A DNA stretch of 64,000 bases from Methanosarcina siciliae T4/M (GTDB taxonomy: Archaea > Halobacteriota > Methanosarcinia > Methanosarcinales > Methanosarcinaceae). Below, one piece after another: positions 28,521 to 38,066 of the stretch (position 1 is its first letter; every line of letters starts with the position of its first letter). The DNA is taken from positions 3,782,001-3,846,000 of the forward strand of contig NZ_CP009506.1 in assembly GCF_000970085.1 (NCBI RefSeq), in the 5' to 3' direction. The position numbers and the translations under genes are program-made. The notes beneath the pieces were generated by a model. It saw only the letters and a program-made list of their open reading frames with translations, had not been told where the DNA came from and did no database searches.

Positions 28521-31500
28521 ATGCCGAAAATGAATATATACCCAATACTACTAGTATTTATATCATTTTTCCTGTTTACTACCATTAGTATGGCTTCCGC
28601 TGAAGCGCCAGCCGGATACTATTTTGAATCATATCATGGATATCAATTCAGATATGGTCATATTCCTAATATGAGCTACTTATATAATCACACTTACTAT
28701 TGTAATCCAGATAATAATCCTGTCCTTGATACAAATGAGACTGTAATTAGACGGAATCCAGATGGGAGTTACACATTTAAAAATGTTACTCAACTTTCGT
28801 TGTCATATGGGGGGTCCATAAATTTTGAAAATGTAACATTATATTTTGAACGCAACTACCCTGGTACAGGAGGGGGATTTATGGGAGCGCCGTGGAAAAT
28901 ATCTAATGCTACAATAACTGGCAACGATACAACTATCAATATCGCTTCTAAGGATTTAGGAAGCTATAACCTCCATAATATAACATTTACGAAGATTGGT
29001 TCATATACTCTCAACGGAGGTGTATATACAGGGAACATATCCAATATTTGGATATATAATTCTACTAATGGACTGCTAATTAATAACAAAGCCGGAGGTT
29101 ACATCAAGGATATATATATGCAAGATATGGCCCAACAGTCGTTCTTATGCGAAAATGGAACTCAGGTGATGATAGATAACATTACCATAGAAAGAGGAGG
29201 CGACTATCTTAACCCTAAAACCTATGTTGCGTTCATTGTAGCAAGTGGACATGACAATAAAGTTACTAACATATCAGTGAATGGAGGTCCGTGGAGCGGG
29301 GTAGATCTCACAGACAATGAATTTAATACGACACTCGAAAATATATATGTGGACAACGCAGGTCATAACGGAGTAGATTTCCATGGCCAATGGAATTGTT
29401 CGATTAATAACGTGACAGTTAATGGGTCTATAGCAGAAAATTTCCTGATAGCTGGACCTGATGCAGTCTATCAACCAGATTATAACCTTATAAATTGGAC
29501 ACCGGTTAAGGATGATAGAGTCACACATAACATTACAATAAAAAACTATAATTCCTATAATGCAAGTGGGTCAGCACTATCCGCCAATAGATTAATGAAT
29601 TTATTTGTTGAAAACCTCACTTCTGACAATAGAGGTGGGGGAATACTGATAAACTACGCTATGGGCGTAAAAATATTGGATGCACAAATACTTAACCATA
29701 CAGGATATGGAATTGCTTTAGGATTAGGTGGGCGTGGCGTTGTAAAAGATGCTTCAATAATGGATTCATCGTTCAACACTTATGCATGGATGATAGAGAC
29801 ACAGAATGTCAATTTCATTAACACTAAAACTCCATCGTATAGGTTCCAAGCTGGGAATAAGGCTGAATACAAAGTAGGTTATTATGCTGACATTTTAGCA
29901 GTAGATCCTAAAGGAAATCAAATATCAGATTGTGCAGTACTAATAACAGCAAACAATACTACGTTTTCAAGTACTAACGGGTTTGGAGATAATCAAACAA
30001 GCTTTAACACAGAAAGTAATGGTCATACAGCATTACCAAATGAAAACAGAAAGAATTCTCCAGCAATAACCGAGTATTATAAGAATTACCCAGAAGGAAA
30101 ATATCTACTCCTCTCTCACACAGCCACCATCACCACTCCGGACGGCCGCACTGTTTCTCTCTCAGGAATCACTCCTGACTCTTCCTGGTACCGTAAAGAT
30201 CCAAACGTCCCGACCTACACCATCACAGCAATTATCCCGGACGATTCAACCGGCCCGCAGATAACCGGGTTTGCTCCAAGCACGGAAAACCCGTTCAACC
30301 CCGGAGAAACTAAAAACTTCAGGGTCTGGACAGATGAGCCTTTGAAAGAGATGGAATGGTATGTGGACGGAAAACTTGTTTCCGAAGGGTCCCTTAATTA
30401 CACGTGGACTATAACAAAAGACGAATCAGTAATTAAATTTGAGGGGTCAAACGCAAACGGAGATGTTAGCAAGAGCTGGGACGTATGGGGAACTGGGGGT
30501 AATTCGTCGGATCTGATCGAATTTTTTCCGGAAGATACTTCGCTCGTTAAGAATACAGGAGAGTCCGTATACTTCAATGTAAGTTCCGGCCGGGCTTTGA
30601 CCGCAAACTGGTTCGTAGACGGGGAAACGGTCCTGAAGGACAGCACATCCTTAACCTATAGCTGGGATACGGCAGGAGTATATAGCGTTACCGTAAGCGG
30701 TTCTACGGATACCGAGAGCTTTTCGAATACCTGGGAGGTAAACGTGACAGAACCTGAAGAGCCGCCAGTTGAGAACAAATCAATAATCACGATAATTCCC
30801 TGCGAGAACGTCGCACCCGGAGCTCAGTTTGACCTTGGCATAAAAATCGATCCCTCCACCCCAATAAACGGTGCACAGCTCGACTTCATATTCGACAGCT
30901 CAATGGTCTCAGCCACCGGCGTAACCGAAGGAGATATTTTCAAACAGAGCGAGGCATCCACTGTTTTCAACAGCGGGACGATCGACAACAGTGCCGGGAT
31001 AGTCAAGAATGTTTATGGCTACATCCTGGGAGCCGTAAAAGTATCCGCACCCGGGACTTTTGCGACCGTTGACCTGACTGCAGGAAACAGGACAGGGATG
31101 GCAGAGTTCAACCTCTCAAACGTGATTATCAGTGACACAAGTTCAAGGTCAGCTCCTTATACCGTTACAAACGCAAGCGTACTGATAGACACTGCTCCGG
31201 TAATGGACCCTATTTGCTACCTCAAGTCGGTTGATGAGAAAAGCGCTCTCACTTTTAAGGTAACTGCCAAAGATGCGGACGGAGACAAACTTATTCTTTC
31301 AGCTTCAGGCCTCCCCGAAGGGGCAGAATTCAACACAGGATCAGGGGACTTCAGCTGGACCCCGGCTGTCGGACAGGCCGGAGTTTACACGTTTACCTTT
31401 GAAGTGAGCGACGGGTACCTCACGGATTCGGAGAACGTCACGGTAACCGTAAACAAGTTAAATAACCCACCGGTCATTGATTCCTTCGAACCTCCGGACG

Positions 31501-31913
31501 GGTCGTCTTTCAGCGAAGGGGAAAGGATAGAGGTCTCAGTAAACGCATCCGATGCAGACGGGGACCTCCTTAAATACTCCATCATGATCGACGGAGTGGA
31601 ATACAGCACTGAAAATACTTATGTCTGGGAAACGGGTTATTCCAGTAGCGGCAACCATACAATTGAGGTGGCCGTAAGCGATGGAATAGAAAAAGTTACG
31701 GAGCAGAACAATATATACATTAACAACTACCACCCGCGCTGGGACGTAAACCAGGACGGGGTAGTAAACATCCTTGACATAACCATAATAGCCCAGAATT
31801 ACGGAAGCAGCACAGTAAAGCCGTACCCGCGCTGGGATGTGAACCAGGACGGAGTGATAAACATCCAGGACCTTACCCTGGCCGGGTACTATTTCGGGGA
31901 AACAGTAGTCTAA
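28521..31913 (+). CDS. Secreted beta-helix protein with cohesin and dockerin domains
   Basis: About 1130 residues. Signal peptide (hydrophobic PILLVFISFFLFTTISMASA), then a right-handed parallel beta-helix of NosD/pectate-lyase type (about 60-460), two Ig/PKD-like modules (about 575-750), a cohesin-type domain (about 753-890, GVTEGDIFKQ), a putative-Ig/cadherin-like module (ASGLPEGAEFNTGSGDFSWTP, about 892-978), another beta domain, and a C-terminal dockerin with two Ca-binding repeats (WDVNQDGVVNILDIT, WDVNQDGVINIQDLT). Start uncertain: TTG 28500, ATG 28521 or ATG 28530. Base composition switches sharply from AT-rich to GC-richer near 30060-30120, within the gene. Confidence 0.85.
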   Translation: MPKMNIYPILLVFISFFLFTTISMASAEAPAGYYFESYHGYQFRYGHIPNMSYLYNHTYYCNPDNNPVLDTNETVIRRNPDGSYTFKNVTQLSLSYGGSINFENVTLYFERNYPGTGGGFMGAPWKISNATITGNDTTINIASKDLGSYNLHNITFTKIGSYTLNGGVYTGNISNIWIYNSTNGLLINNKAGGYIKDIYMQDMAQQSFLCENGTQVMIDNITIERGGDYLNPKTYVAFIVASGHDNKVTNISVNGGPWSGVDLTDNEFNTTLENIYVDNAGHNGVDFHGQWNCSINNVTVNGSIAENFLIAGPDAVYQPDYNLINWTPVKDDRVTHNITIKNYNSYNASGSALSANRLMNLFVENLTSDNRGGGILINYAMGVKILDAQILNHTGYGIALGLGGRGVVKDASIMDSSFNTYAWMIETQNVNFINTKTPSYRFQAGNKAEYKVGYYADILAVDPKGNQISDCAVLITANNTTFSSTNGFGDNQTSFNTESNGHTALPNENRKNSPAITEYYKNYPEGKYLLLSHTATITTPDGRTVSLSGITPDSSWYRKDPNVPTYTITAIIPDDSTGPQITGFAPSTENPFNPGETKNFRVWTDEPLKEMEWYVDGKLVSEGSLNYTWTITKDESVIKFEGSNANGDVSKSWDVWGTGGNSSDLIEFFPEDTSLVKNTGESVYFNVSSGRALTANWFVDGETVLKDSTSLTYSWDTAGVYSVTVSGSTDTESFSNTWEVNVTEPEEPPVENKSIITIIPCENVAPGAQFDLGIKIDPSTPINGAQLDFIFDSSMVSATGVTEGDIFKQSEASTVFNSGTIDNSAGIVKNVYGYILGAVKVSAPGTFATVDLTAGNRTGMAEFNLSNVIISDTSSRSAPYTVTNASVLIDTAPVMDPICYLKSVDEKSALTFKVTAKDADGDKLILSASGLPEGAEFNTGSGDFSWTPAVGQAGVYTFTFEVSDGYLTDSENVTVTVNKLNNPPVIDSFEPPDGSSFSEGERIEVSVNASDADGDLLKYSIMIDGVEYSTENTYVWETGYSSSGNHTIEVAVSDGIEKVTEQNNIYINNYHPRWDVNQDGVVNILDITIIAQNYGSSTVKPYPRWDVNQDGVINIQDLTLAGYYFGETVV

Positions 31914-32047
31914 AAACAGTTCAAAAAAGATAAAAAATATGGGGCAGGCACAAAACCTGCTTCAAAATTACTTTTCTCACATAGCCACTTTTCAGTATCC
32001 ACTTACTATTTTGAACTTACTATATTCACTTACTATTTTGAACTTAC

Positions 32048-32183
32048 TGACTGATTTGGCTTACTGGCTGATTTGGCTTACTGACTGATTTGGCTTACTG
32101 GCTGATTTGGCTTACTGGCTGATTTGGCTTACTGACTGATTTGGCTTACTGACTGATTTGGCTTACTGGCTGATTTGGTTTAT
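32048..32183 (+). repeat. Eight 17-bp tandem repeats
   Basis: Eight consecutive copies of TGRCTGATTTGGCTTAC, alternating A and G at one position, in the 400-base gap after the large cohesin/dockerin gene. Just before (about 32000-32047) lie two copies of a different unit (CACTTACTATTTTGAACTTACT). Too short and unspaced for a CRISPR. The rest of the gap has only a TATA-like TTTTTATACATC at 32288 for the next gene. Confidence 0.9.
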
Positions 32184-32319
32184 CTGACTGTCTGGTTTAT
32201 TAAACTTATTTATTATCATGACTATAGTTAACCTGGATAATAAACTGCAGGTTAATGAAAATAATGAATACGACCTTGAAAAGATAATTTTTTATACATC
32301 ATAAAATAAATTGCATAGT

Positions 32320-32904
32320 ATGGCGAGAAAATATAAACTAACAGGAATCTGTTTATTTACAATAATTACAATTCTCTTAATATTCACTTTTACGGCATCT
32401 GCAGCCACCCAGGTAACTCTCCGGCCTTTATCCAAAGTGGTTGAATCAGGGAGCCCGATAACTGTAGATATATTTGTAGATCCGGATACGGAAATTGCAG
32501 GCATGCAGTTCGACCTGAAGTTTGACGGCTCAGTACTGCAGGTAACAGATGTGACTGAAGGCGACCTGTTTAAACAGAATGGTACGGAAACTTTTTTTAA
32601 CCCGGGACAGAAGGATACGGGAACACTTAAAAACGTATATGGGTGCATTCTGGGAAAAGGAGAAGCTTCTACTTCCGCCAGATTTGCAACAGTGACGTTA
32701 TCCTCAACCCCGGGCAAAAGAGGTGTGGCACAAATTTATCTTCAAAACGTTACTGTAAGTAGCCGGGAAGGAAATGCCGTGCAAACCAGAGTGAAAAATA
32801 CCAGCATCATACTCACGAAAACAAGAAATTATGATAACTTCCAGAGGGAACTGATTAAAAGACTGGTAGAGGAACTGACCTTGAAAAGGCAAAGTTATGC
32901 CTGA
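32320..32904 (+). CDS. Small secreted cohesin-domain protein
   Basis: About 194 residues: signal peptide ending FTFTASAAT, then a single cohesin-type domain (about 30-160) with AGMQFDLKFDGSVLQVT, VTEGDLFKQNG and the NVYGCILGKGEAS strand, then a short basic tail. The same module occurs in the upstream 1130-residue protein and in the two downstream genes. ATG 32320 is preferred over TTG 32311. No sorting signal or membrane anchor seen, so it may be released or bound to a partner carrying a dockerin. Confidence 0.82.
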   Translation: MARKYKLTGICLFTIITILLIFTFTASAATQVTLRPLSKVVESGSPITVDIFVDPDTEIAGMQFDLKFDGSVLQVTDVTEGDLFKQNGTETFFNPGQKDTGTLKNVYGCILGKGEASTSARFATVTLSSTPGKRGVAQIYLQNVTVSSREGNAVQTRVKNTSIILTKTRNYDNFQRELIKRLVEELTLKRQSYA

Positions 32905-33048
32905 GGGTTTCGATGTTTTCGGCATAATATGCCATATATTACCGGATAATAAGTGTTAATCATCATACAAAGACAGATAAGAAAGAATAATAATATATAG
33001 CCAGGTATTTAGACAGATATATATGATTTGTCATACAGATGAGAAACT

Positions 33049-33666
33049 ATGTTTGGGAACAGCAGGAAAATATGCATCTGGTTATTTGCAATAATAGCAG
33101 CACTCTCAATATTCTCCTCTAATGCAGCTGCCGCTTCAGAGGTAATTCTCAGGCCGTCAGCCGGGACAAACTGGGGGGATAATCCGGTTACATTAGACAT
33201 TTTCGTAGTTCCAGACACAGATGTTGCAGGCATGCAGTTTGACCTGAAATTTAATGAATCATTGCTGCAGGTAACAAATGTGACTGAAGGCGACCTGTTT
33301 GAGCAGAGCGGAATGGAGACATATTTTAACTCAGGAAAAACAGATGCAGGAGCACTAAAAAATACATACGGATGTATTCTGGGAAAAGGAGAAGTTTCGA
33401 CTCCAGGCACATTTGCAACAGTTACACTGTCTTTAACCTCAAATAAGAACATTATGTCTGAAATATACTTTGAAAACGTTATTATAAGCAGCCCGGAAGG
33501 TAATGCTGTAGAAATCAAAGTGAAAAATCACAGCACTGAACCTGTAGAAACAAAAGATAAAACTGAACCTGTAGAAACAAAAGATAAAACTGAACCTGTA
33601 GAAACAAAAGATAGGAGCAGTTCATGGAAAGAAAGAATCTATAATTTGTTAGAACAACTTGTGTAA
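33049..33666 (+). CDS. Small secreted cohesin-domain protein with TEPVETKDK repeats
   Basis: 205 residues: signal peptide (FAIIAALSIFSSNAAAA), one cohesin-type domain (about 28-160) closely similar to the previous gene (AGMQFDLKFNESLLQVTNVTEGDLFEQSG), then three tandem TEPVETKDK repeats (residues 163-188) and a short C-terminal helix. GATGAG precedes the ATG. Tandem paralogue of 32320-32904. The repeats look like a flexible charged linker. Confidence 0.82.
   Translation: MFGNSRKICIWLFAIIAALSIFSSNAAAASEVILRPSAGTNWGDNPVTLDIFVVPDTDVAGMQFDLKFNESLLQVTNVTEGDLFEQSGMETYFNSGKTDAGALKNTYGCILGKGEVSTPGTFATVTLSLTSNKNIMSEIYFENVIISSPEGNAVEIKVKNHSTEPVETKDKTEPVETKDKTEPVETKDRSSSWKERIYNLLEQLV
33535..33612 (+). 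repeat. Three exact 27-bp in-frame repeats
   Basis: The 27-base unit encoding TEPVETKDK occurs almost three times with no base changes, which points to recent slippage expansion. Copy number could vary between strains and change the linker length of the cohesin protein. Confidence 0.9.
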
Positions 33667-33974
33667 ATTAGTTTGCAGGACCTGGTTATTCATCTGTTTA
33701 CTTTTACTTTTTTATTATTAATGTGAAATTTACTTTTTCCTGAGAAACTCACTTTTTTTGAAGAAGTTCATATATTCAAGTAGATCGATCGGAATCTCCC
33801 TCATAATTCAAATGACCTTGAGTTTTACTCTTGATTCAGTTCCGAACTCAGGAGATTTTCATAGCCAAACACCTCCGCCAGTCGAGTCCTGACCAGCTTC
33901 ACCTGGAGAGATAAAAGTATAACATATAAAAAATATATGTTAAAGTAGTGATAATCGTTTTTAACAAATCACAA

Positions 33975-35282
33975 ATGGTGAAAAAAATGAGGCTTCCGGA
34001 CAGGAGATCAAATTTTAGTTTATACTTGATAGTGTTCCTTTTTTTAAGCACCACATTGATAGGGACTACTGCCGCAGAAACTATAATAAGTATATCCCCC
34101 AGGGAACAGGCTATCGAAGAAAACGAGAGCTTTACAATCAACATATACATCGAACCTGACACACCCATATCCGGAGTTCAGTTTGACTTCATATTCAACA
34201 GCAGCCTTGTAAATGTAAACAACATACAGGAAAAAAAAGCATTAAGCCAGACAGGTGCAACTACCATATTCAATGCGGGCAGTATTGACAACTCAAAGGG
34301 CACTGTTACCGGGGTTTACAGCCTGATCCTTGGAAAAAACACAGCAACAGAGCCCGGAACTCTTTCAGCGATCAATCTCGTTTCAAACGGCCTGCCGGGA
34401 GTATGCAAACTGCAGCTTTCAAACGTCATCGTAAGCAACTCAAGCGGGAAGGCAGTGCCTGTAACAATTGTAAACGGCAGTGTCAATGTCGGGGATGCGG
34501 AAAGTACGGGCCGGTCCGACAACAGCTCTGGAACCTCAACCGGAGAAAGGTCCGGCGGGGGAGGAGGCATCGATAACGGGGAAAATTATGAAAACATTAA
34601 GCTAAAAGAAGTATCCAGAGTATATGTAAGTAAAGAAACCGTTGTCTCTTATCGATTTAAAGCTTCGGAAAATCCGGTTTCGTACATAAATTATACAGCT
34701 CTCAAAAACGCTGGTTTCATAACAACAACCATCGAGGTTCTGGAAAATACTTCAGGGCTTGTTTCGGGTAAGCCTGGGGGAATAGTCTATAAAAACCTGA
34801 ATATATGGGTAGGAAAGAACGGTTATTCAACTGAAGAAAACATAGGAAACCCGGTAATCGGTTTTAGAGTAAACAAAACCTGGCTGGAAGAAAACCGGAT
34901 TCAGGTATCAACCGTCAAACTAAACAGATATCACCTGAATGCATGGAATCCCCTTCCCACCGTAAAAACAGGAGAAGATTCGGAATATATATTCTTTGAA
35001 TCGGAAGCTCCGGGTTTTTCTCCTTTCGTAATAACAGGCCAGAGTTCCCAATTTGCATATGGTCCGGAAAATCGGCTTCCGGACTTAAAAGAAAAACTGG
35101 GAACAGAACCGGTCGTCAAAGAAACCTCTGAAGCTAACCTTTCTTCTGAAAAGGAAAAAGAAACCGTCCGGAGTGAAGATGGACAGGAATCCCGGACTTC
35201 TCAGGCACCGGGATCTGGCATATCCGGAACCGGGATATTATTCCTGGCTGCACTGACGTCCTTCAAAAGAAACAGAAAGTGA
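33975..35282 (+). CDS. Secreted cohesin-domain protein with PGF-pre-PGF domain
   Basis: About 435 residues: signal peptide (YLIVFLFLSTTLIGTTAA), cohesin-type domain (about 35-175), a Gly/Ser linker (GERSGGGGGIDNG), then a PGF-pre-PGF-like domain (about 210-355; TVVSYRFKASENPVSYINYT, AWNPLPT, FFESEAPGFSPFVITG), an acidic linker and a final helix with SGISGTGILFLAALTSFKRNRK-like sequence. PGF-pre-PGF normally precedes a PGF-CTERM sorting signal; here the end reads PGSGISGTG, a degenerate or variant signal. Start uncertain between GTG 33948, ATG 33975 and ATG 33987. Likely the membrane-anchored member of the cohesin cluster. Confidence 0.8.
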   Translation: MVKKMRLPDRRSNFSLYLIVFLFLSTTLIGTTAAETIISISPREQAIEENESFTINIYIEPDTPISGVQFDFIFNSSLVNVNNIQEKKALSQTGATTIFNAGSIDNSKGTVTGVYSLILGKNTATEPGTLSAINLVSNGLPGVCKLQLSNVIVSNSSGKAVPVTIVNGSVNVGDAESTGRSDNSSGTSTGERSGGGGGIDNGENYENIKLKEVSRVYVSKETVVSYRFKASENPVSYINYTALKNAGFITTTIEVLENTSGLVSGKPGGIVYKNLNIWVGKNGYSTEENIGNPVIGFRVNKTWLEENRIQVSTVKLNRYHLNAWNPLPTVKTGEDSEYIFFESEAPGFSPFVITGQSSQFAYGPENRLPDLKEKLGTEPVVKETSEANLSSEKEKETVRSEDGQESRTSQAPGSGISGTGILFLAALTSFKRNRK

Positions 35283-35313
35283 AAAGGAATAATCGGCTTC
35301 TATTTTAAATTAT

Positions 35314-36291
35314 TTACAACCTTCCCGGAACTAAAATCCCCGCAATACAAAAAACCGAAGTCAGCAAAAACATTGCATAAGTTGCCTGCTTCTCAGTTAA
35401 CCTGTAGTAGTAAGGCAGGACCCATTTAAGAGTAAGGTTATTTGGGACGTCCAGAGTTCCGTCTTCCCTAATTTTTCCAAACTTAACAGCAGGATATTTT
35501 TTAATTTTCCAGTAGACATACATTAAGAAATTAACCGTATGCGGGATGAACATAATAAAACCGCTTATGATGAAGCCCTGGATGACAATAATAGCCCCGA
35601 TTGCAGCCCCGACCGTAAGCGACCCGACATTTCCCCAGAAGATCCTTGCAGGATAGCGTTCGTAAAAGTAAAACCCGAGTGTGGCTCCCGTAACGGCTAC
35701 AACGGGGATTATGTTTTCGACATCATGTATCAGGACTGACTTTATAATCAGGGAAACGAGGATGATTATGGACAGGCCCGAAGCAAGCCCGTTGTATCCG
35801 GAATGCATGTTAACCAGGTTTGATGCGACCAGAACGTAAGTCGGGACAATGAACTGCAGGTAGAGGATTCCGAGTTCCAGACTTCCGATACTTGGAAGAG
35901 TGAACGCGGTATGGGTTGCATACTGGATAAGAGGATAAGAGCAGTAGTACATTATCAGGAATTTGGATGTCCTGCCAATATTGACCATGTCGTCAAGGAC
36001 ACCGAAAAGCCCGAAAAGGGCAATGACAATCATTACAACATAGTTTGTGGATGTGAACTTGAAAAAGAGAGTGTTCATGGAAAGGGAAAGCATTGCAATC
36101 AGCAGAATTGCAGTCCCACCACGATCCGCTATCATAGGTGTGCCTTTTTTATAGACGTCTTTGGCAACAACCTTATTTTCAGTAAGCTTCCTGATAAAAT
36201 ATGGCATTGAGACTGCGGTTACTACTAACGGGACAAAGAAATTGCTTATAAGCATAATATTTTGAATGAATGAAGAAGGACTGGAGATCAT
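35314..36291 (-). CDS. MraY/WecA/Alg7-like sugar-1-phosphate transferase
   Basis: 325-residue polytopic membrane protein (about ten helices) of the polyprenyl-phosphate N-acetylhexosamine-1-phosphate transferase family. The catalytic acidic pair is in LFGVLDDMVNIG (about 91-102) and the second conserved region is RIFWGNVGSLTVGA (about 218-231), where the usual D of GDxG is N in this stretch. It probably loads the first sugar phosphate onto dolichyl phosphate for protein glycosylation. GAGGACAG lies before the ATG. Confidence 0.85.
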   Translation of the reverse strand: MISSPSSFIQNIMLISNFFVPLVVTAVSMPYFIRKLTENKVVAKDVYKKGTPMIADRGGTAILLIAMLSLSMNTLFFKFTSTNYVVMIVIALFGLFGVLDDMVNIGRTSKFLIMYYCSYPLIQYATHTAFTLPSIGSLELGILYLQFIVPTYVLVASNLVNMHSGYNGLASGLSIIILVSLIIKSVLIHDVENIIPVVAVTGATLGFYFYERYPARIFWGNVGSLTVGAAIGAIIVIQGFIISGFIMFIPHTVNFLMYVYWKIKKYPAVKFGKIREDGTLDVPNNLTLKWVLPYYYRLTEKQATYAMFLLTSVFCIAGILVPGRL

Positions 36292-36855
36292 TTTTTACTG
36301 TCCTCAGAGTTATTTATTTTAGTTCTACGAAAATAAATTTTACATTTAACCCGGGACATTAAAAGCATAGTTATAGAAATACTTATCGAAAACATTTATC
36401 ATAAATTATACACAGTTCCAATGTATAAACTAAGAAGATTTCTTTTTAAAAAATGATCCGGTTCAAAAACCCCAATTTAGCCCTTTTCAGATACAAATGT
36501 ATTTACATAAAAAAAGTCTCCAACATATATAGTAAAGTTTCAATATTTGAAAAATAGTCTCTCTATAATTAATAGTGAGAGTATAATATCCCGGGATTTC
36601 TACAACCAGGACAAAAAAAGATTATTATGATTAAACATAAATATTATCCGGCAGCTTTCAGATTTAAATTAATTCCGGAACACTGAAAGATATTTGAAGC
36701 AAACATGAAAAAGTTTAATATATTGGGATGTGACCGAAATTTTTACATACAGAAGAACCACAAAACAGATATGAATTGTTGTTCGAATTTTACTGCAAAT
36801 CGTTTGTTAAAACAAAGCTTTAAATCCCGCACCTATAATAAACCATAAAGATAAA
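36292..36855. promoter_or_regulatory. Divergent intergenic region
   Basis: About 560 AT-rich bases between the MraY-like gene and the VanZ-like gene, with no gene seen. CCTATAATAAACC at 36833-36845 lies about 15-25 bases before the VanZ-like ATG with no clear ribosome binding site, so that gene may be transcribed nearly leaderless. Confidence 0.35.
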
Positions 36856-37374
36856 ATGCTAAAGCTCGAAAAATCCCGTTTTTTTATTTTAATTACCATA
36901 TTATATGCAATTATGGTATTTTACCTGTCAGTCAGTGCCGGCGTGGGGGACCTCAAACACCTCCTGAAAATGGGCCTGGGCTATCCGCTCAAAAATGCTC
37001 TCCTTGCCAACGACCTGTCTTCTGTAGTGGATTTTTTGCTTGCCTCGCTGCACACGGTTCAGGACGCATCCATAGACCCCGGGCATGTAGGGATATACTT
37101 CGGACTCGGAGTTTTACTGTACCTTGTTTTTTTAAGTTCGAAAAACCCGACATTTGTAAGATATTCGGCAATCTGTGCAGTATTTATAGGGACTGCTTAC
37201 GGTATACTGAACGAAATATTCCAGACATTCTTACCATACCGGACTGCAAGCGTGGCAGATGCGGTCTCAAACCTGATAGGGCTAGTGCTTGCACAGATCT
37301 GCGTAATCTTTTTTGTACTTACTCTGAAAGCAATAATAGATAAGAAAAAAAGAACTGAAGGACCGGCAGACTAA
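36856..37374 (+). CDS. VanZ-like family membrane protein
   Basis: 172 residues with four or five hydrophobic helices. The VanZ-like signature is seen in VLYLVFLSS and in the last two helices, GTAYGILNEIFQTFLPYRTASVADAVSNLIGLVLAQ (about 115-150), with the acidic/QxFxPxRxxSxxDxxxN pattern. Biochemical role of the family is not well defined; an envelope role is usual. Confidence 0.85.
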   Translation: MLKLEKSRFFILITILYAIMVFYLSVSAGVGDLKHLLKMGLGYPLKNALLANDLSSVVDFLLASLHTVQDASIDPGHVGIYFGLGVLLYLVFLSSKNPTFVRYSAICAVFIGTAYGILNEIFQTFLPYRTASVADAVSNLIGLVLAQICVIFFVLTLKAIIDKKKRTEGPAD

Positions 37375-37463
37375 AAAATGAAGAAAAAAGGTAAAGCTGA
37401 AACCTTCATGATTCAAAAGTAAAAAGGAAAGACCTAGCTTTCCTCTGATTAACTTTCTTCCGG

Positions 37464-38066
37464 TTAACTTTCCTCTACCTTCTGCCTCCCCATCTCAAAA
37501 GCCCTGACATTAATCTCAATTGTTTTCTGCGGCACAAGAGCCTTCACACTCTCAAGCAGAGACTCTTTCGGGATGGGCAGGTAACCGGAAACTGCCCCGA
37601 CCATTGCCACATTCATTGCAAGCCTGCTCCCGGCTTCATAAGCCAGGTCATCTGCATTAAAGGCTTTGACAATATATTTTTCAGAAAGGATGTCAAGGAT
37701 TTCCTGGACCTCAGGGTACTTTGCCACTCCGGAAGTAACGGTTACGGGGATGATAGGCTGCGTATTAACTATAATCACTCCGCCGTCTTTCAGGAAATCG
37801 AGGTACCGGACTGCTTCCATAGGTTCAAGGGCAAGCATGAGGTCTGCACCTTTTTTAGGGATCATTGACCCGAAATCGGAACCCAGCCTTATGTGGTTTA
37901 CAACCGAACCTCCGCGCTGTGCCATGCCGTGGGTCTCGGCTGCCCTGATAGGGATTCCTGAAACAACTGCTGCTTTTCCGATGATATCCGATGCAAGGAT
38001 TGCCCCCTGCCCGCCAACCCCCGTGATGAGGAGGTCGATTTTCTTTACTCCGGCTTTCTGGATCAT
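37464..38066 (-). CDS. iorB: Indolepyruvate:ferredoxin oxidoreductase, beta subunit
   Basis: 200-residue gamma-type domain subunit of the 2-oxoacid:ferredoxin oxidoreductase family. LLITGVGGQGAILASDIIG at residues 11-29, AETHGMAQRGGSV (about 43-55) and SRLAMNVAMVGAVSGYLP mark it. With IorA it oxidatively decarboxylates aryl pyruvates to aryl acetyl-CoA, reducing ferredoxin, or runs in the synthetic direction. Its ATG overlaps the iorA stop by four bases. Confidence 0.95.
   Translation of the reverse strand: MIQKAGVKKIDLLITGVGGQGAILASDIIGKAAVVSGIPIRAAETHGMAQRGGSVVNHIRLGSDFGSMIPKKGADLMLALEPMEAVRYLDFLKDGGVIIVNTQPIIPVTVTSGVAKYPEVQEILDILSEKYIVKAFNADDLAYEAGSRLAMNVAMVGAVSGYLPIPKESLLESVKALVPQKTIEINVRAFEMGRQKVEES

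Noticed and set aside
28521..31913. Cellulosome scaffold
   Set aside because: Cohesin and dockerin domains are present but no glycoside hydrolase or carbohydrate-binding domain is seen in the cluster.
32000..32183. CRISPR array
   Set aside because: Units of 17 bp follow each other without spacers, and no cas genes are present.
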